Below are positions 35,884 through 43,534 of a DNA stretch of 64,000 nucleotides, piece by piece. A program made the position numbers and the translations under genes. Each line of letters starts with the position of its first letter. The stretch's first letter is position 1. The stretch is taken from NCBI GenBank assembly GCA_041390145.1, contig JAWKQM010000013.1, positions 1 to 64,000 on the forward strand, read 5' to 3'. This stretch comes from Gemmatimonadales bacterium (lineage in GTDB: Bacteria > Gemmatimonadota > Gemmatimonadetes > Gemmatimonadales > GWC2-71-9). Under the pieces are notes generated by a model. The model worked only from the letters and a program-made list of their open reading frames with translations, did not search any database and was not told where the DNA came from.

Positions 35884-36726
35884 TCACGTGGGCGTCGGCC
35901 GTCGCGACTCCAGCCGCGCCAGCCACTCCTCCGGCACCGTCTGCGAGCCGAGGGAACCATGTCCCTCCCCGGGGCCGATGTCGCCATGCCAGTCGCTTCC
36001 GCCCGTGCGCGCCAGGTCGAGCGCCGTCGCCAGCCCGGCGATCCGGGACCGCGTCTCGGCCGCGTGGCGCGGGTGCCGCACCTCCACGGCGTCGAGTCCT
36101 TCCTGCTTCAACCGCGCCAGGTAGGGCCGGGTGGCCCGGTCGCGCAGGTGCGCGGCCGACACGACGCCGCCCGCCGCGTGGACCAGGTCCGCCACTTCCC
36201 CGAACGTCGGAAGGACCTTGTCGGCGTACGCCGGCTTGTTGCGGCCGAGAAAGCGATCGAACGCCGAGTTCACATCTTCCGCGCCGCCCATGCGGACCAC
36301 CGCGCGGGCCACGTGGGGCCGTCCGATGGCACCGCCAGCCGCCTCCTCCAGCACCGCGTCGAGGGTGACGCCGAGCCCCAGCTCCTGCAGCCGGCCACAC
36401 ATCACTTCGGCCCGGCGCCGCCGGTCGGCACGGCAGCGGTCGAGAAACGCCTCGACCCGCTCGTCATCCACCGGCAGGAAGTAGCCCAGGATGTGGACCT
36501 CGCCCCACGGGGAGGCGGCGGAGAATTCGCAGCCGGCAATGACCCGGACGCCCGCCGCGTCTCCCGCTGCCACCGCCTCGGCGACGCCGGCCACCGAATC
36601 GTGGTCGGTCAGGGCAATGGCGCTGAGCTCCGCCGACCTGGCACACGTTACCACATCCGTCGGCGAGAGGGCGCCGTCGGACGCGGTGGAATGCATGTGC
36701 AGGTCGATAAAGCGAGGAGGAGTCAG
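35884..36726 (-). CDS. PHP-domain phosphoesterase (RNase AM/YciV-like), CTG start
   Basis: 280 residues. PHP metal-binding residues are all visible: HxH in RFIDLHMHSTASDG, ALTDHDSV, GCEFSA, EVHILGYF, AAHLRDR and GSDWHGD. Family members trim nucleic acid 5' ends or hydrolyse phosphoesters (3',5'-nucleoside bisphosphate). The conventional ATG at 36696 would delete the first His of the HxH motif. Upstream in frame the only start before a stop is CTG 36726, which overlaps the preceding stop as CTGA and has AGGA 8 bases ahead; I take that as the real start. SDR follows after 11 bases. Confidence 0.88.
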   Translation of the reverse strand: MTPPRFIDLHMHSTASDGALSPTDVVTCARSAELSAIALTDHDSVAGVAEAVAAGDAAGVRVIAGCEFSAASPWGEVHILGYFLPVDDERVEAFLDRCRADRRRRAEVMCGRLQELGLGVTLDAVLEEAAGGAIGRPHVARAVVRMGGAEDVNSAFDRFLGRNKPAYADKVLPTFGEVADLVHAAGGVVSAAHLRDRATRPYLARLKQEGLDAVEVRHPRHAAETRSRIAGLATALDLARTGGSDWHGDIGPGEGHGSLGSQTVPEEWLARLESRRPTPT

Positions 36727-36989
36727 CGCCGATATCCTGTATCAGGTGAGGTCCAGGAAGGCTGCGACCGGGCAAAGAGCTCGCGGAGCTGCTTCTCGGT
36801 CAGTTCGTTGAGCGAGAGCTCGCGGCTCCGCGCGCCGATCGGGGAATACTTGGCCACACGCTCCACGCGATCGGGCCCGGTGCCACTGATGAAGACCATG
36901 GTGAATTCGTCGCGGGTGTACTGGGTGACATGCCCGCTCGGGGTCACCCTCCACGTCGTGCCGTCTACATCGATGGTGCGTTCGGGCAT
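36723..36989 (-). CDS. Small conserved-looking hypothetical protein
   Basis: 88 residues from ATG 36989 (PERTIDVDGTTWRVTPSGHV). One compact mixed domain: a beta-rich first half and an acidic/basic helix SLNELTEKQLRELFARSQPS. It has no signal peptide and no cysteine. The gene overlaps the PHP gene (CTGA) and starts 7 bases after the 99-residue gene, so it belongs to the same transcript. Not recognised. Confidence 0.6.
   Translation of the reverse strand: MPERTIDVDGTTWRVTPSGHVTQYTRDEFTMVFISGTGPDRVERVAKYSPIGARSRELSLNELTEKQLRELFARSQPSWTSPDTGYRR
36735..36738 (-). promoter_or_regulatory. Ribosome-binding site deciding the CTG start of the PHP gene
   Basis: AGGA on the minus strand, 8 bases before CTG 36726. 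No ATG, GTG or TTG lies in frame between the upstream stop and the conserved HxH motif, so this site supports initiation at CTG. Confidence 0.6.
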
Positions 36990-36996
36990 GGAAACC

Positions 36997-37296
36997 TCAG
37001 TCGGGCAGAGAAACTTCGAGCCACAGGTCATCGGCGCCGGGACCGTAGGAGGCGATGCCCTGGAGGGCGCCGATCAGGCTTGCTTCGTCCGGCGTCGGCG
37101 CCAGCGCGGCGTGCGCCGCTCCGTCCGCCGCTTCCCGGAACTCCAGAAATTGACCGGGACGATCCGGGTGACGGAACACCCAGAGGTGCTGGCCGCGCAG
37201 CGTCAGCAGCGCGGCGAGCCGTCCGGCCAGGGCGAGGTACTCCCCTTCGCGCGCCGTCGGCACGCTCACCCGGGCAACCGCGAGCGCCCGGGCCAC
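36997..37296 (-). CDS. Small protein, ABM-like ferredoxin fold (tentative)
   Basis: 99 residues from GTG 37296, just past the E2 stop. The pattern VARVSVPTAREGEYLALAGR...GQHLWVFRHPDRPGQFLEFRE resembles dimeric alpha/beta barrel proteins such as antibiotic-biosynthesis monooxygenases and EthD-like folds, but no catalytic residues can be pointed to. Lies directly behind the 2-oxoacid dehydrogenase E2 gene in the same direction. Confidence 0.55.
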   Translation of the reverse strand: MARALAVARVSVPTAREGEYLALAGRLAALLTLRGQHLWVFRHPDRPGQFLEFREAADGAAHAALAPTPDEASLIGALQGIASYGPGADDLWLEVSLPD

Positions 37297-37299
37297 CGA

Positions 37300-38703
37300 T
37301 CAGGCGCCGGTGTCGGGGAAGGTCTGCAGGGCGGTCTTCAGGTCAGCCAGGAACCGGTCGGCGTCGGCGCCATCGACGATGCGATGGTCGTACGCCATGG
37401 TGAACATCCCCTTGGTCCGGATGGCCAGCGCGTCGGTGCCGTCGGGCCCCGTGACCACGTGCGGCCGCTTCTCGATGGCCCCGATGCCCAGGATGGCCAC
37501 CTGCGGCTGGTTGATGATCGGGGTGCCGGCAAAGGAGCCGAAGCCACCGGGGTTGGTGATGGTGAAGGTCCCCCGCTGCACCTCGTCCGGCGTCAGCTTC
37601 TTGGCCCGCGCGCGCTCACCGAGATCGTTGATGGCCCGGGCGACCCCGATGAGGGACAACTCATCGGCGCGCTTGATGACCGGCACGATCAGGCCCCAGT
37701 CGAGCGCCACGGCGATGCCGATGTTGATGTCGCGCCGATAGACTGTGGCGTCGCCCATGACGGCGGCGTTGACCACCGGATGCTTCCGGATGGTGTCGGC
37801 CACCGCCTTCACGATGAACGCCAGGAAGGTCAGGTTCACTCCCCGCTCGGCGTACTCCTTCTTCCGCGCGGCGCGCACCTGCGCGACACGGGTGAAGTCG
37901 ATCTCGAAGAGGCTGTTCACGTGCGCCGACACCCGGCGCGACATGATCATGTGATCGGCGGTGAGCTTGCGGATCTTGCTCCACGGCTCGACGCGATCCC
38001 CTTCCCACGGCTCGACGACGGGAGCGGGCACCTCGATGAGCGTGGTCGCGCCGCGAGCGCCCGCTGCGCGGGCGGGCGGGGCGGCGGGGCTGCTGGGCAG
38101 CGGAGCGGCCGGCGCAGATTCGAGGTAGGTGAGGACATCCGACTTCGTCACGCGGCCGGCGTGGCCGCTCCCCGGAATGGCGCCGATGTCCAGGTTGTGC
38201 TCCGCGGCCATCTTGCGGACCAGTGGCGTGCTCTTGCGCCGCAAGCGCTCGTCTGCCGTTTCAGGACCGGTGTGCGCCGGAGGCGGGGCCGCCGGGCTGG
38301 GGGGCCGGGGGGCAGGAGCCGCGGCAGCGGACGGCGGGGCCGCGGGGCTGCTGGACTGCGGGGCTGCCACAGCCGTGGGAGCGGGTGTCGGTGCCGCTGC
38401 TGGTGCGGGGGCCGCGGGGGCCGCCGCCGGGGCAGCCGCCGGGGCAGCCGCCGCCGCGCTGGCATCCGTCTCCAGTCGGGCGACGACCGTCTGGATTGCC
38501 ACCGTCTCCCCTTCCTGGACCAGGATCTCGACGAGAACACCGGCCTGGGGCGCCGGGATCTCGGCGTCCACCTTGTCGGTGGAGATCTCGAAGATCGGCT
38601 CGTCACGCTTGACCGTGTCGCCGACCTTCTTCATCCACCTCGACAGCGTCCCCTCGGCGATGGATTCACCCATCTGGGGCATGATCACGTCGATCTTCGC
38701 CAT
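37300..38703 (-). CDS. 2-oxoacid dehydrogenase E2, dihydrolipoamide acyltransferase
   Basis: Core subunit carrying acyl groups on lipoate from E1 to CoA. 467 residues: one lipoyl domain with lipoyl-lysine in EISTDKVDAEIPAP (Lys44), a long Ala/Pro linker (about 85-150), the peripheral-subunit-binding domain (STPLVRKMAAEHNLDIGAIP), a second Ala/Pro linker, and the acyltransferase domain ending with active-site YDHRIVDGADADRF. The start is ATG 38703. E1beta and E1alpha precede it; no E3 (lipoamide dehydrogenase) gene is here. Pyruvate, branched-chain or 2-oxoglutarate as substrate cannot be told apart from sequence alone; heterodimeric E1 argues against 2-oxoglutarate. Confidence 0.92.
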   Translation of the reverse strand: MAKIDVIMPQMGESIAEGTLSRWMKKVGDTVKRDEPIFEISTDKVDAEIPAPQAGVLVEILVQEGETVAIQTVVARLETDASAAAAAPAAAPAAAPAAPAPAAAPTPAPTAVAAPQSSSPAAPPSAAAAPAPRPPSPAAPPPAHTGPETADERLRRKSTPLVRKMAAEHNLDIGAIPGSGHAGRVTKSDVLTYLESAPAAPLPSSPAAPPARAAGARGATTLIEVPAPVVEPWEGDRVEPWSKIRKLTADHMIMSRRVSAHVNSLFEIDFTRVAQVRAARKKEYAERGVNLTFLAFIVKAVADTIRKHPVVNAAVMGDATVYRRDINIGIAVALDWGLIVPVIKRADELSLIGVARAINDLGERARAKKLTPDEVQRGTFTITNPGGFGSFAGTPIINQPQVAILGIGAIEKRPHVVTGPDGTDALAIRTKGMFTMAYDHRIVDGADADRFLADLKTALQTFPDTGA

Positions 38704-38721
38704 GCGAACCTCTCCCAATTC

Positions 38722-39702
38722 CTAGTAAGCGGCCAGCCAGCGGGCGGCGAGCACCAAGTCGTCCGTCTGCGGCAGCACAAAGTCTTCGAGCGTCGGCGCG
38801 TAGGGCAGCGGCACATCGTGCGCCGTCACGCGCTTGACCGGGGCGTCGAGCCACTCGAACGCCTGGTCGTTGATCCGGGCGGTGATTTCGCCGGCCACAC
38901 CGCCGGTGCGGGTGTCCTCATGCGCAATCAGCACCCGGTTGGTCTTGCGTACCGAGGCCATGATCGCCTCGTCGTCCATCGGCATCAGCGTCCGGAGATC
39001 GAGCACCTCCACCTGCAGCCCGTCTTCCTTCTCCAGCCGTTCCGCCGCCTCCAGCGCCTTATGCACCATAGCCGACCAGGTGATGATCGTCAGGTCCCGG
39101 CCCTCGCGGGCCACGCGCGCCTTGCCGATCGGGGTGAGGATCTCCTCCCCCTCGGGCAGCTGTTCCTTGATCCGGCGATAGAGGAACTTATGCTCAAAAT
39201 AGAGCACCGGGTCGTCGTCGCGAATGGCGCTCTTGATGAGACCCTTCGCGTCCCGCGCCGTGGCGGGGCAGACGATCTTGAGTCCCGGCGTGTGCAGGAA
39301 CGCGGCCTCGGGATTCTGCGAGTGGAACGGGCCGCCGCGGACGTAGCCCCCCGAGGGGCCGCGCACCACCATCGGCGTCGGCAGGCCGGCCCGGTACCGC
39401 GCCGTCGCGACGTAGTTGGTCAGCATGTCGTAGGCGCAGGAGATGAAGTCGATGAACTGCATCTCCGCCACCGGTCGCAGCCCCATGTGCGCCGCGCCCG
39501 CCGCCGCGCCCACGATGGCCGCCTCCGCGATCGGCGTGTCGATGACCCGCCGCTCCCCGAACTCGGCCAGGAACCCGTCGGTCACCTTGAACGCGCCGCC
39601 GTAGGCGCCGACGTCCTCGCCGAGAATGAAGACATTCTCGTCGCGCCGCATCTCCTCCTGCAACCCCTGGCGGATCGCCTCGAGGTAGGTCACCTCAGCC
39701 AT
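38722..39702 (-). CDS. 2-oxoacid dehydrogenase E1 component, beta subunit
   Basis: 326 residues of the transketolase-like Pyr and C-terminal domains: EDVGAYGGAFKVTDGF, GAAAGAAHMGLRPVAEMQF, GPFHSQNPEAAFLHTPGLK and RVLIAHEDTRTGGVAGEI. It pairs with E1alpha to bind thiamine diphosphate and decarboxylate the 2-oxoacid. ATG 39702 overlaps the E1alpha end by 8 bases; 18 bases separate it from E2. Upstream open sequence is not family-like. Confidence 0.93.
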   Translation of the reverse strand: MAEVTYLEAIRQGLQEEMRRDENVFILGEDVGAYGGAFKVTDGFLAEFGERRVIDTPIAEAAIVGAAAGAAHMGLRPVAEMQFIDFISCAYDMLTNYVATARYRAGLPTPMVVRGPSGGYVRGGPFHSQNPEAAFLHTPGLKIVCPATARDAKGLIKSAIRDDDPVLYFEHKFLYRRIKEQLPEGEEILTPIGKARVAREGRDLTIITWSAMVHKALEAAERLEKEDGLQVEVLDLRTLMPMDDEAIMASVRKTNRVLIAHEDTRTGGVAGEITARINDQAFEWLDAPVKRVTAHDVPLPYAPTLEDFVLPQTDDLVLAARWLAAY

Positions 39703-40750
39703 CGGTCCTCCGGTACCATTCAAGCTCGGCGCGGGCCGGATCGGCCAGCACACCGTCGAGCGCCGTCATCGCCTCGGGCATCGGCTCGTGCTCGCACGCG
39801 CCGACCGCTTCGTCCAGCAACGCCTCGACCCGCGCATCGATCTCGGCCAGTTCGGCAGCCGTCGCCCAACCGGCGGCCGTGTAGTCGCGGATGCAGCGGT
39901 CGATCGGGTCCTTCGCCTCCCACTCGGCGATCTCGGCCTTCGGCTGGTACGACTGGTTGTCGTGCTCCGCGTGGCCCTTGCGGCGATAGGTGACCAGTTC
40001 GATCAGGGTGCATCCCCCGCCCTGCCGCGCCCGTTCGACGGCCGGCTTGGTCACGCCGTACACGTCGAGCACGTTGTTGCCGTCGGCCCGCTCGCCGGGA
40101 ATGCCGTAGGCGGCCGCCTTGTCCACGAGCTGCGTGACCGCCGTCTGCTTCCGCATCGGGGTGCTGAACGAGTAGCCGTTGTTCTCGCAGACGATGACCA
40201 TCGGCAGGCGCTGGACGGCGGCGAAGTTGATGCCCTCGTGGAAGGCGCCGGTGCTCATGGCGCCGTCGCCGACATACACCAGCCCGACCCGCGGCTGCTT
40301 CCGCATCTTGAACGACAGCGCCACGCCGGCCATGACCGGCACCATGTCGCCCAGGTGCGAAATCTGGCCGATGAAGCCCCGCTCGAGGTCGCCGTAGTGA
40401 ATGTTGAGCTCGCGGCCGCGCGTCGGGCTCTCCGCCTTGGCCATGTACTGCCGGAGGATCTCGAGCGGCGTGGCGCCCTGCACCAGCATCGAGCCGAGGT
40501 TCCGGATCAGCGGCGAGAGGAAGTCGCCCTTCGTCCGGTCGAGGGCGTAGGCGCTGCCGACGCTGTCGGCCTCCTGGCCGAGCGAACGGAAGAGCCCGCC
40601 GATGACCTTGGTCTGGCGGTACAGGTTGACCAACCGCTCCTCGAGGGCGCGGGTCAGTCGCATGTAGTAGTACATCTCGTGCAACTGGGCCCGGCTGAGC
40701 CCGTGCGGCGGGGCGGCCGGGGTGGTGCTCGGTGCGGCGGTCGGTGTCAT
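39695..40750 (-). CDS. 2-oxoacid dehydrogenase E1 component, alpha subunit
   Basis: 351 residues. The thiamine diphosphate motif GDGAMSTGAFHEGINFAAV...CENNGYSFSTP is complete, with GFIGQISHLGDMVPVMAG ahead of it and the phosphorylation-loop equivalent YRRKGHAEHDNQSYQPK. The sequence resembles branched-chain/acetoin/pyruvate type E1alpha from Gram-positives and Deinococcus-like phyla. ATG 40750 lies 9 bases after hppA. Substrate unresolved (see E2). Confidence 0.92.
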   Translation of the reverse strand: MTPTAAPSTTPAAPPHGLSRAQLHEMYYYMRLTRALEERLVNLYRQTKVIGGLFRSLGQEADSVGSAYALDRTKGDFLSPLIRNLGSMLVQGATPLEILRQYMAKAESPTRGRELNIHYGDLERGFIGQISHLGDMVPVMAGVALSFKMRKQPRVGLVYVGDGAMSTGAFHEGINFAAVQRLPMVIVCENNGYSFSTPMRKQTAVTQLVDKAAAYGIPGERADGNNVLDVYGVTKPAVERARQGGGCTLIELVTYRRKGHAEHDNQSYQPKAEIAEWEAKDPIDRCIRDYTAAGWATAAELAEIDARVEALLDEAVGACEHEPMPEAMTALDGVLADPARAELEWYRRTDG

Positions 40751-40759
40751 ATCAATCCG

Positions 40760-43201
40760 TTACTGCGTTTCGATTCGCATGCCGTAGAACGACCGGTACA
40801 CGAAGACGGTGCTCACCAGGAAGAAGGCCCCGGCCAGGACGTGCAGGAGCATGCTGCCCTTCTCGGCCGCCAGGTAGACGCCGAGCTCGACCGCCAGCAG
40901 GCCGAACAGGGTGGTGAACTTGATGACCGGGTTGAGCGCGACCGAGGAGGTGTCCTTGAACGGGTCGCCGACCGTGTCGCCGACGATCGAGGCGTCGTGC
41001 AGCGGCGTCCCCTTCGCCTTGAGCTCGGTCTCCACGATCTTCTTCGCGTTGTCCCACGCGCCGCCGGCGTTGGCCATGAAGATGGCCTGGTAGAGCCCGA
41101 AGAGCGCGATGGAAATCAGGTACCCGATGAAGAAGAACGGTTCCGCGAAGGCAAAGGCGAGGGTCGAGAAGAACACCGCGAGGAAGATGTTCAGCATCCC
41201 CTTCTGCGCGTACTGCGTGCAGATCTCGACGACCTTCTTGCTGTCCTCGACGGAGGCCTTGGTGACGCCCTCGAGCACGATGTTGGCCTTGATGAACTCG
41301 ACGGCGCGGTAGGCGCCGGTGGTCACGGCCTGCATCGACGCGCCGGTAAACCAGTAGATGACGGCGCCGCCGGTAATCAGCCCGAGGAGGAAGGGGGGGT
41401 GCAGGATCGACAGGCTCTGCATGCCGCTCTGGAGGCCGTGGGTCAGCGCCATGATGATCGAGAAGATCATCGTCGTGGCCCCGACCACCGCGGTCCCGAT
41501 CAGCACCGGCTTGGCGGTGGCCTTGAAGGTGTTCCCCGCCCCGTCGTTCTCTTCGAGGAGTTCCTTGGCGGTGGTGAAGTCGACATCGAAGCCGAAGTCG
41601 CGCTTGATCTCCGCCTCGATGCCCGGCATCTGCTCGATGGTGGAGAGTTCAAAGACCGACTGGGCGTTGTCGGTGACCGGCCCGTAGCTGTCCACCGCGA
41701 TGGTGACCGGCCCCATCCCGAGGAAGCCGAACGCCACCAGGCCGAACGCGAAGATGGCGGGGGCCAGCATGATCCCGCTGCTAAGGCCCATCGTGCTCAC
41801 GCCGTAGGCGGCGGCCATGAGGCCCATGATGGTCAGGCCGAGCCAGTACGCGGAGAAGTTGCCGGCCACCAGGCCGGACAGGATGTTGAGCGACGCGCCG
41901 CCTTCGCGCGAGCTGATGACGACCTCCCGCACATGCCGTGACGAAGTCGAGGTGAAGACCTTCACCAGTTCGGGGATGATCGCACCGGCCAGCGTGCCGC
42001 AGGTGATGACGGTGGAGAGCTGCCACCAGAGCGAGGTGTTGCCGCCCAGGTCCGGGATGATGAAGTAGGACACCACGTACGTGGCGACCACCGAGACGAT
42101 CGAGGTGAGCCACACCAGCTGGGTGAGGGGATGCTCGAAGTCGAACTTCACGGCCGCACGGTACTTGGCCCGCGAAATGGCGTTGCTGACCAGGTAGGAG
42201 AGTCCCGACGCGATCACCATCATCACGCGCATCAGGAAGATCCAGACCAGGAGCTTCGCCTGGATGGTGGTGTCCGGAACCGCCAGCACGATGAAGGTGA
42301 TGAGGGCCACGCCGGTCACGCCGTAGGTCTCGAACCCGTCGGCGGTGGGACCGACCGAGTCGCCCGCGTTGTCGCCGGTGCAGTCGGCGATGACGCCGGG
42401 GTTGCGGGCGTCGTCTTCCTTGATCTTGAACACGACCTTCATCAGGTCGGCGCCGATGTCGGCGATCTTCGTGAAGATGCCGCCGGCAATCCGGAGCGCC
42501 GCCGCGCCGAGCGATTCACCGATGGCGAAGCCGAGGAAGCAGGCGCCGGCCACGTCGGCGGGAATGAACAGCAGGATGCCGAGCATGAAGAGGAGCTCGA
42601 CCGCGATGAGCATCATGCCGACGCTCATCCCCGCGCGGAGCGGGATTTCGGAGACCGGCCATCCCTTGCCGCGGAGCGACGCGAAGGCGGTCCGCGAGTT
42701 GGCCAGCGTGTTGATCCGGATGCCGAACCAGGCGACCCCGTAGCTTCCCGCCATGCCGATGAGCGAGAAGAGGAGGATGATGGCGATCTTGGGGAGTTCG
42801 AGCCCGGTCAGCAGGAAGTAGACGATGATGACGGCGCTGACGAACACCCAGAGCCCCATCAGGAACTTGCCCTGCTGGATCATGTACGCCTTGCAGGTCT
42901 CGTAAATGATGTCGGAGACGTCGGCCATCGCCTTGTGCACCGGCATCTTCTTGACGGCAGCGTAGCTCCAGAGCCCGAAGAGCAGGCCGAGGACGCACAC
43001 GACGATCCCGGAGAGCAGGATCTGGTGCCCGGTATAGCCGAGGAAGTTGCCCTGGTTCAGGTCGGGGAGGAGGAGGTTGACCTCCCCGCCCGGGCGATGC
43101 GTCGGAGCGGCGTCCTGCGCCGCGGCGACGCCGGCCAGGAGCGGGAGCATCAGGAAGGGCAGAAGGAGTGCATTACGCCACCGCAGGGCCAGACGAGGCA
43201 T
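40760..43201 (-). CDS. hppA: Membrane-bound ion-pumping pyrophosphatase, divergent subfamily
   Basis: Couples pyrophosphate hydrolysis to H+ and/or Na+ export. 813 residues: a cleavable-looking signal peptide (LLLPFLMLPLLAGVAAA) and about 16 membrane helices. The substrate-binding region reads GGIFTKIADIGADLMKVVF and then VIADCTGDNAGDSVGPTADG, where canonical enzymes have GDNVGDxAGMxAD; the second metal-binding block EGVTKASVEDSKKVVEICTQ-type and the third IVGDTVGDPFKDTSS are kept. The position that decides K+ dependence appears to be Lys (GNTFKATAKP), predicting K+ independence. This matches the divergent branch described in Chlorobi/Bacteroidota-like lineages. ATG 43201. Confidence 0.92.
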   Translation of the reverse strand: MPRLALRWRNALLLPFLMLPLLAGVAAAQDAAPTHRPGGEVNLLLPDLNQGNFLGYTGHQILLSGIVVCVLGLLFGLWSYAAVKKMPVHKAMADVSDIIYETCKAYMIQQGKFLMGLWVFVSAVIIVYFLLTGLELPKIAIILLFSLIGMAGSYGVAWFGIRINTLANSRTAFASLRGKGWPVSEIPLRAGMSVGMMLIAVELLFMLGILLFIPADVAGACFLGFAIGESLGAAALRIAGGIFTKIADIGADLMKVVFKIKEDDARNPGVIADCTGDNAGDSVGPTADGFETYGVTGVALITFIVLAVPDTTIQAKLLVWIFLMRVMMVIASGLSYLVSNAISRAKYRAAVKFDFEHPLTQLVWLTSIVSVVATYVVSYFIIPDLGGNTSLWWQLSTVITCGTLAGAIIPELVKVFTSTSSRHVREVVISSREGGASLNILSGLVAGNFSAYWLGLTIMGLMAAAYGVSTMGLSSGIMLAPAIFAFGLVAFGFLGMGPVTIAVDSYGPVTDNAQSVFELSTIEQMPGIEAEIKRDFGFDVDFTTAKELLEENDGAGNTFKATAKPVLIGTAVVGATTMIFSIIMALTHGLQSGMQSLSILHPPFLLGLITGGAVIYWFTGASMQAVTTGAYRAVEFIKANIVLEGVTKASVEDSKKVVEICTQYAQKGMLNIFLAVFFSTLAFAFAEPFFFIGYLISIALFGLYQAIFMANAGGAWDNAKKIVETELKAKGTPLHDASIVGDTVGDPFKDTSSVALNPVIKFTTLFGLLAVELGVYLAAEKGSMLLHVLAGAFFLVSTVFVYRSFYGMRIETQ

Positions 43202-43243
43202 GGCTCGGTATCTCCGGAAAGGGTGCCGCCGGCGGACGACGGC

Positions 43244-43534
43244 TCAGTAGGCGCCCCGCGGCTCGAACGCGGGGTCCGCCATGGTGTGCACGACCGTGAG
43301 AAAGCGCTTCGCGAGTTTGTCGAGCTCGCTCTCCCCCGGCTGGTCGGTCTCGATGGTGATGAGCGTGTAGTGCCCCCCCTCGGCCTGGACCGTCACGCCG
43401 AGCTGCCCCAGCGTGCCGCCGAAGCGGCGGCGACGCGGGGTTTCCTCGACCGGGGTCAGCCGCGCGCCGAAGAACTCGGCGGCGCGGGCGACGGCGGCGT
43501 CCGGGGAGATGCTGGTCCGATGGAAGTACTTCAT
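43244..43534 (-). CDS. Hypothetical protein coupled to inositol-phosphate synthase
   Basis: 96 residues, no signal peptide or cysteine. Core: SISPDAAVARAAEFFGARLT, then beta strands around LGVTVQAEGGHYTLITIETD and a C-terminal helix LDKLAKRFLTVVHTMADP. The ATG at 43534 shares its base with the ino1 stop (TGATG), so it is translated from the same message. Not recognised; the tight coupling suggests a link to inositol or phospholipid metabolism. Confidence 0.65.
   Translation of the reverse strand: MKYFHRTSISPDAAVARAAEFFGARLTPVEETPRRRRFGGTLGQLGVTVQAEGGHYTLITIETDQPGESELDKLAKRFLTVVHTMADPAFEPRGAY

Noticed and set aside
36696..36698. ATG 36696 as start of the PHP gene
   Set aside because: It would delete the first His of the metal-binding HxH motif; CTG 36726 with a ribosome-binding site fits better.
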